Shown: positions 55,130 through 64,000 of the stretch, in pieces
How positions within the stretch are numbered: position 1 is the first letter of the stretch
How the letters are laid out: each line of letters starts with the position of its first letter
NCBI GenBank assembly: GCA_015039365.1
Contig: WION01000057.1
Location: 62,001-126,000, forward strand
Direction: 5' to 3'
Length of the DNA: 64,000 bases
From: Amanita rubescens
Taxonomy: Eukaryota > Basidiomycota > Agaricomycetes > Agaricales > Amanitaceae
The notes under the pieces: generated by a model
Databases searched by the model: none
What the model was told of the DNA's origin: nothing
The model's input: only the letters and a program-made list of their open reading frames with translations
Position numbers and translations under genes: made by a program

Positions 55130-56010
55130 CATTGTCCCCTGGAGACATACAGAAGATATTCAGGTCAAAGCATATACTTGTGGAAGGGATGGAGTATGAT
55201 CTGAGAATGGAGTTTGATAGGAGAGGGCTTGAAAGGGTTGGGAACTGGGATGAACCCAGGACATTACAAGGTTGGTTTTCTTTTTACTTTGACACTATTC
55301 ACATGTACTGATTTGGTCAGACCTATCTATTGAACCTGATACCCCAAAAGGGTTCAATGGCAGGTTAATGACAGGGTCACTCAAGAGTCAAGGACCTTCA
55401 AATCTCCAAATGGGAGAATCCTAAACTGCTTGAAGCTACCCAATTCCACTGGGTGCAGTGAGCCACATTATTTTATGTCAACTGACACAGTGGCCTGGTC
55501 CTGCACTCTTGCAAAAAGCACCAACAAAAGCCCATCACCACAGCTGGTGCCATTAGCTACTGGCACTTGGACACCAATGGGTTTGCAACCTATATTGATG
55601 TCCAGGTAGGCAAGAAGTGGTGGGTTGTTGCCAACTCAAAAGAGGGTGGTCCCTCCTTTGCAAAACTTTTGTGAGAGTGTCAATAATGACCTGTGGGATG
55701 TTCATGCAATCATGCTTGAACCAGGGCAAAGGCTGTAAGTAAATTCATTCTTTACATTTCTTATTTCTTATTAAATGGAAAAGTTACATGAGACCTCACA
55801 CACCACATGCTGTGGTGACCCAGAACATTCCATATGCTTTGGGGGTTTTTTCTACAGTTGTGCAATATTAAAGGACACTTGCATTGGAATCCTTCAAGTA
55901 TTTGTAGGGTCCTCTGCTCTTACAAACTCAGACAGCAGGGACAGTTGGCTATTGCTGCACTGGATTGCAGCATACATCCATTATCCATTATATTATATAA
56001 TTTATATATT
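55130..56010 (+). pseudogene. Degenerate JmjC-like protein
   Basis: Fragments in order: DIQKIFRSKHILVEG with FDRRGLERV (55,142-55,270); DLSIEPDTPKGFNG; TTAGAISYWHLDTNGFATY, where H-x-D would be the Fe(II) ligands; VQVGKKWWVVANSKEGG; DLWDVHAIMLEPGQRL; after a probable intron, YMRPHTPHAVVT; then ICFGGFFYS, where family members usually have a His. It has at least two stop codons and two frame changes. The series resembles JmjC-fold proteins frequent in Agaricomycetes. Non-functional. Confidence 0.6.
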
Positions 56011-57015
56011 TTAGCAATGTCATCTGACAGCCCACTTGCTTGTATTAATATAATAACTGTCAGATTTTGAAAAAATGACATATTTAATGCCCATAACATA
56101 GCTCATTCTGGCCCATAACATTTAGAATACACTTAGTTGTAATTATCAATAACTTTACTTAATCCATTCAAAGTGCCACACCAGTGTTACAACCATTGCC
56201 TGGTTGTCGGTATGGTTACCCAAGCACAGTACAAGCCCTGGGCCACTCTATTTGTACTTCTTTCTACTCTATTCATTACCATTCCATATGCTTCTATTGC
56301 CTTTGGTATGATTTGTGATCTTTTGTTTCTACTTTTGACACATTATGTACATATACTGGTTTACATTGATAGTATAAATACTGCATCCCTTGATGTACCT
56401 AGATCATCTTTTGCAATCTCACATGTCCATCATCACCTTATCACCACATCCCTGAGCCTTGCCCTTGATTGTCGATCCCTGTGCCCAAGTCTATCAACCC
56501 CACACCTGGCTCATCTTGTCAACCACCTCTTCCTCAGCCCTTGCTCTCAGCAGCAATCTTCCTCCCTGTTGGCTATGCTCACTGCCTAAGCCCCTAACCC
56601 AGACTTGACCATTACAACCAGGTGGTGTTGCTAAAATTAGAAGTTATTCTATTTTTAGTAATGTCATCCAAGTCCCTATTTACGTGTCCACCCATGCAAC
56701 CCCTTATGTTATTGTGGGGGTGGGCAATTCTGGTTGCAGTGACAATGTCACACCAGTCACATCATCAGTCACATGCCTGATTGGGTGTTATTTCAGTTTC
56801 TGGGCTTCCACTTCTGATGGAAACCAAGTTTAAGGTACTAGAAAGATGTCACACATGTATATTAATATATTCCAATGCTCAGAATGATCCTGGATGTCTG
56901 TCATTTGGTTCTATGTCTTATTTTGTGCAAAATCACTGCCAAAATTCAGTGATTTCTTAAAGAATCTTTGGCACAGAGTGCTAGAGTGATTTTGAGGCTT
57001 CTTGTCTGTAGCAGG
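56011..57015. other. No gene recognised
   Basis: Short frames only. No repeat ends were identified. Confidence 0.45.
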
Positions 57016-57019
57016 ATGT

Positions 57020-57164
57020 GATCCTCTCAACTGCCTGGACAAAATGTTCAGGCCAGAATTTTTTCCCATGGTCTCTGGGCTGAGATATTACAATCTAACT
57101 CCCAATATCTCAGCCCAGAGACCATGGGAAAAAATTCTGGCCTGAACATTTTGTTGAGAGGATC
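57020..57164. repeat. Long perfect hairpin 1 (50-bp stem)
   Basis: 57,040-57,089 pairs with 57,104-57,153 over 50 bases, loop ACAATCTAACTCCC. An outer stem 57,020-57,030 pairs with 57,154-57,164 across an asymmetric bulge. Confidence 0.95.
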
Positions 57165-57316
57165 ATTTCTTACCACTAACAAGAAGCCTGAAAATCACTC
57201 TGGCACTCTGCAATGAACACCTTTTCTACAACACCAGAAAAGTAATGAAAACTGAGCCACAAAGTAGTTTTTAGGCTTCCTGTTAGTGAAAATAAAAGTT
57301 TCTCTCAACTGTCCCA

Positions 57317-57432
57317 ACAAAATGTTCAGGTCAGATCTTTTTCCCACAGTCTCTGGGCTGAGATATTACAATCTACCTCCCAATATCTCAGCCCAGAGGT
57401 TGTGGGAAAAAAATCTGCCCTGAACATTTTGT
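57317..57432. repeat. Long hairpin 2, related to hairpin 1
   Basis: The 51-base arms 57,317-57,367 and 57,382-57,432 have several mismatches and a loop like that of hairpin 1. Hairpins 1 and 2 form a direct repeat about 280 bases apart, with shared flanks. Confidence 0.9.
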
Positions 57433-57659
57433 CAAGGCAGTCAGGAGGAACATTCCTTGTCACATATAGGAAGCTTGAAAACTACTCTGTGGCTCAGATT
57501 TCATCATTTTCTGTCACTAGAATTGAGATTACCCAAATTAGCAGGTAGTGACCATCTGATCTGAATTAACTTGATCAGATATCCACTCCTTGACCTCAAA
57601 CTTGATCATCCAGGTATACCAACATCTGCTTTTGTGTTTCATCTATACCTCAGACATAT

Positions 57660-58241
57660 TTGATTGCTAGATTGATTACATACTACAATATGCCTCCTAA
57701 GAGATCTACATCTCAAATGGCTACTTTAGCAAAGGCTAGAATGGCTTCGTGTGGTCCTAAACAAGATGTTTCAGAGCCCTGCACTCCTGAATCTCCAGAG
57801 GAACTATTGGAAAAGTGTAGAAAGGAGCTATCTGCAGCTCAGATTGAGCTGGCTCAGTTAAATGGTACATTGCAATCTAAAGTTGCTTCCAGGTTGTCAA
57901 CATGGCTGAGAAAGGAAAAGGAAAGCAACAGGGAACTATCAAAGGAATTAGCTGTTGCTTTACAGAAGCTCTATGTTTTACAAAAGCAGCTTCATGTTGA
58001 AAAGCAGGGTAGAAAATGTGCTTCTATGCAAAAAAGTCAGCTGGTTGAGCTGAACAACTCTCTGAAGGCTCATGGACAGAGTCTTACAGTTAATATGAGC
58101 AATATGGTCAAAGAAATTGAGCATACAAAGCTTCAACTGGAATCAGAAAAAAATCTTAGCTTCTATCAAAGTGAGCTGAGAGTTGCAAGGAAGAAATTTG
58201 ATGCCATTCAAGGAGAGCTGAGAAATGAAAAAAGAATATAA
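57660..58241 (+). CDS. Coiled-coil protein, 193 aa (5' part of a repeated Agaricomycete family)
   Basis: A probable start at MPPKRSTSQ (about 57,690), the usual opening of this family as I recall it. Residues ~50-180 are an almost continuous coiled coil (ELLEKCRKELSAAQIEL, LQLESEKNLSF). The frame stops at 58,241. The family's next block follows in a broken frame at 58,300-58,500 (LVKAGCTRDKVSSVV, PNEKRLW), so the gene is probably decayed. In other mushrooms such genes are multicopy and look transposon-linked. Function unknown. Confidence 0.5.
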   Translation: MIARLITYYNMPPKRSTSQMATLAKARMASCGPKQDVSEPCTPESPEELLEKCRKELSAAQIELAQLNGTLQSKVASRLSTWLRKEKESNRELSKELAVALQKLYVLQKQLHVEKQGRKCASMQKSQLVELNNSLKAHGQSLTVNMSNMVKEIEHTKLQLESEKNLSFYQSELRVARKKFDAIQGELRNEKRI

Positions 58242-58299
58242 TCACATTAAGTAAAAGAATCTTATAAGCAGCTTATCAAACAGCATGATATGTAAATCA

Positions 58300-58510
58300 C
58301 TAGTTGCTCAGTCAAAAGCCAAGTACCATCACTTGATGCATAAAGGTGTTTATGCTAAGAGCACACAATGATTAGTCCAATTTTTGGTTAAAGCTGGATG
58401 TACAAGAGACAAAGTTAGTTCTGTTGTTCATGAAGTTCTGAATATAGCAAATATTCCGAGGCCAAATGAAAAGAGGCTTTGGTCTTATAATCGGCGAGTG
58501 GTGCGAGTTT
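58300..58510 (+). pseudogene. Broken continuation of the coiled-coil gene
   Basis: AKYHHLMHKGVYAKSTQ, a stop, then LVQFLVKAGCTRDKVSSVVHE and IPRPNEKRLW. The catalytic-looking part expected after this in the family is absent. Confidence 0.45.
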
Positions 58511-59290
58511 CTGTAATGCTCCATTAAGATACCAGCTTCTTCTGGAGATCAACAAGTACAAATAATCACGCTGAGGAGGTTCAACGTGCAGTGGGTGCGG
58601 ACACTCATAACTTTGGCTGGGGACTAATATATGTACTAGTGACATTACTAATTGGAAAATATGTAAAAAAGGGCCTTGGACCTGCCATGCACAGCAGCGG
58701 CCCATAATACCAAGTCAAATAAATAAACATGACATCACCATTGACTGTGATGCCCTTTTGCTATCTCTCCTCTTCATCCTTCAGTGCATCCCGGTGCTCG
58801 TTCAGGGGGTGCTGTCTTTATTCCGCCTTTGGGGACCTCAATGAACCATACTGGGATATGTAAGCCCAATAGTACTCTTTCTCTGATTCATAACACATGC
58901 GGCCCCGGCATTCATGAATTACCACTCGTACGTGTTACATATTGACTATAATTTCACTTACCTTGTGCTTGCAATCCCATTTCAACAAGGAGTGCAGCTG
59001 CATCGTCAGGCTCCCTGGCCTTCATTTTTCGTACAGACACCATCCGTACTCGTGCGTCGAGTGCAGCAAGTGCAACAGCAGTGGAGGTGAATGCCCCATT
59101 CCAGCTTCAAGTTGGTTATCAACCAATAGCAGTGTCGTTTGCACTGCTCTTCACTCGGGCTCATTCAATTAATAATTTTCTAGCACCTACCCAGCCAACC
59201 AAAAACCTCTAATTAGAGATGGACAGATCCCCTGTCTCCATCTCTAGTTAGAGGCTTTATTTGAAATCACAGGCTACCTCAGATAATTGT
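58511..59290. other. No gene recognised
   Basis: Short frames only. A palindrome CTCTAATTAGAG near 59,212 and its approximate inverse CTCTAGTTAGAG near 59,250 may mark the left end of the foldback copy that follows. Confidence 0.4.
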
Positions 59291-59299
59291 GGACATAAA

Positions 59300-60748
59300 A
59301 TAAATATTTCTGAATTACAAGTCCATTTTCCCACACCAGACATATTGCCATTTCTGGAAGGTGGGGGATGTATTTGTACATGTTTTGACATGGGAATTTG
59401 ACCACAACTTAGGAACAAGGCATAATTGCCTTATTTGGTTAAGATAGGCAGATTTCAAATAAGGTAAGCAAGTCAGGATACCATTTTTGGAAGGTGGTGA
59501 GAATATCTGTACATGTTTGTACATAATTTGCTTATTTGGAAAGAGAGAGCTAGATGCCAGATAAGGCAAAATAATTGATTTCAGGGTCGAATTTCCTAAA
59601 AAGGAAATGATGACATAATTTCAGGGTCAATCAATTGTGTAGCCTTGGTCAGTGGCTTTCTAGATGTGGTTGTATGACACTGTTTGGTGCTCATTTCATT
59701 GAGATATTTGCTGATTGATTTTCAGGGTCAAATTTCTAAAAAAGGAAATTGATAATGTAATGTGCATTTTAGGATCCTATGGCGCATTTCCTAAAATGGA
59801 AATAGTGCACTTTGGACTTGCCATTTTGGGAAATATCTGCTCACTGTTGGTGATGATGAGCAGCAAGAAATGGTGGTATCTCCCTTGATACTGAATATTT
59901 TTGTGGCGCGTTTTTTGGAATGTATTCCTTCCATATATATGCATGTATTCACTATGTTAGAATGTGAGAAATGCTAGTGGTTTATGTCAGAGTGCAACAT
60001 GTCTTGCTCACTGTTGACAACAGCCTTGAGGAGCAAGAAATGACAATATCTCCACCAATACTGGTCACTGTTTGTGTGGCGCTTTTTTTGGGATGTCCCC
60101 ATTAGGCATATAGGAAGGTAGTTGGCATGTTATAATGCAAATAGTATGCACCAATCATGCCAAAATAAAATTGGTGTGCTCACTGTCTGCCATGATGAGC
60201 AGCCATATCTCCACCAAAACAAGATCTTTCTATGGCACTTTTTGGATGTTGATTCCTTATGATAACAGAATGTCATTCAGGGTGTCTGGAAGCAGATTGC
60301 CCTGCTGATTAATGTGTAATTTTCAGTTTCATGATAAAAGTCTGAACATGATACAGAAACATTGGCTGACAAGTTGACATGTCAGGATAAATGGGACATT
60401 CCACTTGATCTTGCCTAAGGATCCTCTGTTGAGACCCTCCCAATGTTTATCTTTGTGTTATGTGATTGCAAATCCAAAAAAGCGCCACAGGGAGATCTTG
60501 TTTTGGTGGAGATATGGCTGCTCATCATGGCAGACAGTGAGCACACCAATTTTATTTTGGCATGATTGGTGCATACTATTTGCATTATAACATGCCAACT
60601 ACCTTCCTATATGCCTAATGGGGACATCCCAAAAAAAGCGCCACACAAACAACCAGTATTGGTGGAGATATTGTCATTTCTTGCTCCTCACTGTTGTCAA
60701 CAGTGAGCAAGACATGTTGCACTCTGACATAAACCACTAATTTCAAAC
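59300..60748. mobile_element. Foldback element copy 3, right arm truncated
   Basis: About 59,975-60,250 pairs with about 60,470-60,748, around the same central segment as copies 1 and 2 (TTCATGATAAAAGTCTG, CTTGATCTTGCC). The outer left arm (59,300-59,975) matches copy 1 but has no partner: the right arm ends at CCACTA, 60,748. No TSD can be assigned. Confidence 0.8.
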
Positions 60749-61560
60749 ACGAGTGAAACTACTTTGAAAGTAAATGTTTCTCATGCAGGTGAGGATTTTG
60801 CTCACTCTAACTACTTTTGATGGTTTTGGCACTTTTGAAAGTGCTGAAAGTAGACGCAGCCGAAAACCTGATGAGGAACGTATGGTGCTGGTGTTGTTGG
60901 ACAGTTTGAGCATGTTCAAATTAGGAAGCTGGGCCCCTGTGACTTCTGAAAATCGCCGACTTCATCTCCGGGAATACAACTGTATTCTTGGGGGCTAACC
61001 CATGTCTGATTGACTTATATGTAATCAGACTGACCCCTTCGCGATTTGTTGATATTATTAATTTTGGGTAAGGATTCTTCTTTGTGCCACTTGTACTTGC
61101 TTACAAAGCAGGATGCACACTCAAAGCATTAGGGGCGTCTGTAATAAGGTTGAACATTGAACATATTGAACATTGAATGGTGGCTCAGATCAATATCGCA
61201 GTGCCATGCCTAATCAAGGTTGCTTCAGGAAACATGACTCATCAATAACTACATCCCAAGCTGGGTTATTCAACTACCTCTTTCGCTATTGATGCCACCA
61301 ACCTTCCACCATGATTGTGTTGTACGGGCTTCACCAAACTGTACGTATGCATTGTTCGCCAACTGGCCCAAGTGACCATACATCATCAGATTGACTTGGG
61401 GTTCCCCTGTCCCCTGCCCCCCATGTCCCCTATCCAGGCTGCTGGAGCGAATACCTTCAAGCCCCCTACCCATGATGACTCTATCACCGAACTCTCCTCT
61501 GGAGATGCCAGCCAAGGTCCAAGTGTTCCAGCAGGGGTTCATCAAGGATTTCACCCCACG
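60749..61560. other. No gene recognised
   Basis: Short frames only. 61,400-61,560 could hold upstream exons of the FunK1 relic (Pro-rich), unproven. Confidence 0.4.
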
Positions 61561-61569
61561 CTTTGACCC

Positions 61570-62662
61570 AGCCCAGTACTTTGCGAAGTGCAGGCTCAAG
61601 AACTGGCTGAAGAGCTCAAAGGTTATGTCGTCGGGCCAGTACCAGTACAAACTTTTCTCAATCTCTACGTTCCTCAAGTGGAGCATGATATGACAGTTTT
61701 TGACAAAGAATCGGCAGAACATTTTCAAAGGAAGATGAGGGAGTCTAAAAGTGAGAAATCCATGGTCAAGATGTGGGTGGGTGCGCTGCCGTTATCTATC
61801 GTCGTATCACTGGATCAGATTCCCTCAGTTATTGAGATGGAGAAATTCTGTCCAGACCTCAAACCATGCAACGTCCATGCTAAGGAAACCACAGTTTTCT
61901 ACAATATAGGCATCAAGCCCAATATAATTTTGCACAGAGGCAAGCACCAGGCAATGAGGTTTGTCGAACTGATGGGTGAAGTCAAGACAAAGAAATCCTC
62001 CGATCCCTTTGTCAATGAGAATGCAGAGTCCATCGAAGCATACACTGTTGAAGGGATAAAAACAAGGGTCAAATCACCACCTATTCCACCTGTCATCTTG
62101 GTTTACAGCACCGTACCCACGTTTTCCACTTCCTCATCATCAACAACTATGCTAGGCTATTACACTGGGATAGGGCTGGCATCGTTGTAACTCAAAAAAT
62201 ACCCCTGGCAGACCAGAATCTTGCCCAATTCTTTTGGTGTTTCAACCACATGTCAAAATCCGAACAAGGCTGGGGACAAGAAGGTTGCCGGCACGGCAGG
62301 CACAGAGCGGTCTGATGCATGGATTGCCTTTGAGCTTCAAAAGTACATATCTGTTAGCTATAGGAGTGGGAAAGGGATGCCTTCAGAGGAAGAGAAGGAA
62401 AAGAAGGTCAAGGAGCTCGAATCGATCGTTCCTTCCACTGAGACTCTGCCATACTTGAAGGCAAGCATAGGAGGAGTAGAGGTCATCATTGGTGACATCA
62501 TCCATGCAGCTGTCTACTCTCCATTAGGTCATGCAACCCACACATTTAAAGCCTACTTCATTGCTGAGAATAGGACAGTTCTACTCAAGTCAACATGGAG
62601 GGTCATTGACCAGTCAAGAAGACGTGAACATGAGGTTTATGATGCTCCACACCAGCAAAATG
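61570..62662 (+). pseudogene. FunK1-type fungal protein kinase, degenerate
   Basis: The N-terminal and early kinase-domain parts of the fungal-specific FunK1 family. Blocks in order: EELKGYVVGPVPVQTFL; FVELMGEVKTKKSSDPF; GQITTYSTCHLGLQHRTHVF with YARLLHWDRAGIVVT; PLADQNLAQFFWCF; RTVLLKSTWRVID, in which the Lys of LLK is the expected ATP-binding lysine; HEVYD. Frames change near 62,055 and 62,275, so it is broken. The gene is cut near 62,663 by a C-tract element. A possible continuation (VICGGHDS) appears at 63,090-63,120. The catalytic HRD and DFG parts are not seen. Confidence 0.7.
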
Positions 62663-62663
62663 G

Positions 62664-63070
62664 AGGTCATTACACTCCCCCCCCCTTACCCATAGGATTC
62701 CTATAGGATTCTGATACATATGGTTGTCAGCCATTTTGGCTGAGAAATCCTACTTCATTCCAATGAGAGTCCTATTGGAGTTATTGGACTTTAATAGGAG
62801 TGAATAGGACTGGTCCTATGGGAGTTTAATAAGAGTTTAATCAGACTATGCATAAATACAGTAGAAAGACATGTAGTATTGCTATTTTGAGCTTGTTTGT
62901 ATATATTTACATATATTTGAAAGTGGTAGGTGCTGTGGGCTCCACTTCTGATGTTTAAATAAATACCTCTAGAAACAGTGCTGAAAGCACCAAAATGCTC
63001 TTAAAAAATCTAAAAAAATGTTGAAAAATACCCAAAAATTATGTAGTGCTAATATTTGTGTTTGTTTATA
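62664..63070. mobile_element. C-tract element end (TATAGGATTCC subterminal repeats)
   Basis: CATTACACTCCCCCCCCC followed by ATAGGATTCCTATAGGATTC and further AGGAGT/ACTCCT units to 62,850, then an AT-rich module-like stretch. It resembles the left ends at 15,681 and 45,420. The right end was not found; its boundary is guessed from the resumption of kinase-like coding. Confidence 0.5.
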
Positions 63071-64000
63071 TTTGTTTATATGTTTGGCCGGCTTCTCTCT
63101 GTTATATGTGGGGGACATGACAGCATGGACTACGATGTGCCTGACCTTACATCTCTCAGTCAAGCGCCTCCTTGGGAAAATCAGGAAGATGATTGCCCTT
63201 TGTTACAACCCCCCCCCCAAAAAGAGGATGTTGACAAGTTTGAAGATCAGGTTCAATCCTCATCCCATTACAATGATGTCACCCTCTTCAAGTGATTGAA
63301 CGAACCTGACTGGTTTTGCAAAATACTAGAAGAAGCATTAACAGACCATGACTTGCTGACAGACAATCCTTCAGAAGAGCAACCCTTCGTACGTGTTTCA
63401 ATGAAGGTGAATCCAATGTGTGGTTCGACGTCCATTCTTCCTCCCCATGCTGAATGTTGCTCGGATGCTGAGAACCCATCGAAGCGGCAAAAAATCACAA
63501 GAAACCCAACTCTTCAAAAATCCACTCAAGTCATTACTAGAGCCAGTGGATTGTTATGTTGTTAACAGGAAGGCAGAAGTCTCACGATTCGTTGCCATGT
63601 TTTATGTCATGGGCTCAAAGCGCCGCAATCAATTTTAATGCATGGAACATTTTAGTATAGCTTATACCGGACGCTCAATGGTGTCATGTTCTTGAATACA
63701 TTTGAACTACTGCAATGAAAGTTGGATATTCTTTATAGTACATCAAACTGCCACATCAGCAAACAGCTGCAACAATATGCGTAAAAGACACACAAATGCT
63801 CATCACTTGATGATTCGAGCCACAGCTGCGGCCGTATGATGGTCTGTATTGGACTAAATGCAAATTGCACAAGAAAATGTTTGTGAACAACTACCAGGAG
63901 AATATGAACCTCGACAAAATATATATTTTGGATGTAAAAGAAGTGGGGCAAAAACGATGCGAAATGACATACACGTCAAGAAGATCAAAGCTGACAACAG
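63071..64000. other. Possible kinase remnant, otherwise no gene
   Basis: A short frame 63,071-63,294 begins with VICGGHDS, which would suit the segment after HEVYD in FunK1 kinases. A second short frame (63,296-63,565) has a basic patch (PSKRQKITRN) but no recognised domain. The rest is featureless. Confidence 0.35.

Overview
The window looks like transposon-dense nuclear DNA of a mushroom-forming basidiomycete (Agaricomycetes). Evidence: short 42-66 nt GT..AG introns, a RecQ/DUF6589 gene pair, a FunK1-type kinase relic, a JmjC-like relic, an Ac-type hAT transposase and chromodomain Ty3/Gypsy pol. No rRNA, tRNA or CRISPR array was seen. Nearly every gene belongs to, or is broken by, a mobile element. 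I ran no searches: family names come from motifs I recognise.

1-15,680 and 26,868-28,160: LTR-type sequences and a family of long, low-complexity, Ser/Pro/Arg-rich genes. Two genes lie on the minus strand (8554-5366, 4961-780) and one on the plus strand (10,848-15,307), pointing away from a central minus-strand ORF (10,162-8,981) flanked by outward-facing LTR-like sequences. Their coding DNA is packed with perfect 6-9 bp stem-loops. At homologous protein positions the stem sequence differs between copies yet still pairs (covariation).

15,681-26,867: a five-level nest. A C-tract TIR element (15,681-26,867) holds an 8.4 kb element (16,869-25,242; 101-bp TIRs, 9-bp TSD TATTAGATA) that encodes a RecQ-like helicase and a convergent DUF6589 protein. 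The DUF6589 gene is interrupted by a 2.3 kb foldback element with an 8-bp TSD, and one copy of that TSD is interrupted by a 214-bp solo LTR with a 5-bp TSD. A second C-tract element at 45,420-48,059 carries the empty site, which shows that the RecQ/DUF6589 unit moved as one transposon.

28,164-35,655: a minus-strand chromodomain Gypsy fragment (RNase H, integrase, chromodomain, accessory ORF with one TGA, PPT, LTR), split by a 3.1 kb foldback element with TSD TTCTGAAG. It also carries coding stem-loops. 35,745-36,175: a 34-bp minisatellite. 36,642-39,330: a multi-exon gene of a repeated Agaricomycete family. 39,435-41,388: a viroplasmin-like fragment, then a Gypsy LTR and gag. 41,389-48,456: a C-tract element, then a hAT transposase gene cut inside its dimerisation domain by the 45,420-48,059 element.

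48,466-64,000: coiled-coil exons, more C-tract or subterminal-palindrome elements (49,302-52,240 and 52,234-53,358), an LTR fragment, a JmjC-like pseudogene, two long hairpins, a broken coiled-coil gene, a truncated foldback copy and a FunK1 kinase pseudogene. Several broken genes carry a single in-frame TGA, which suggests CpG (CGA to TGA) decay.
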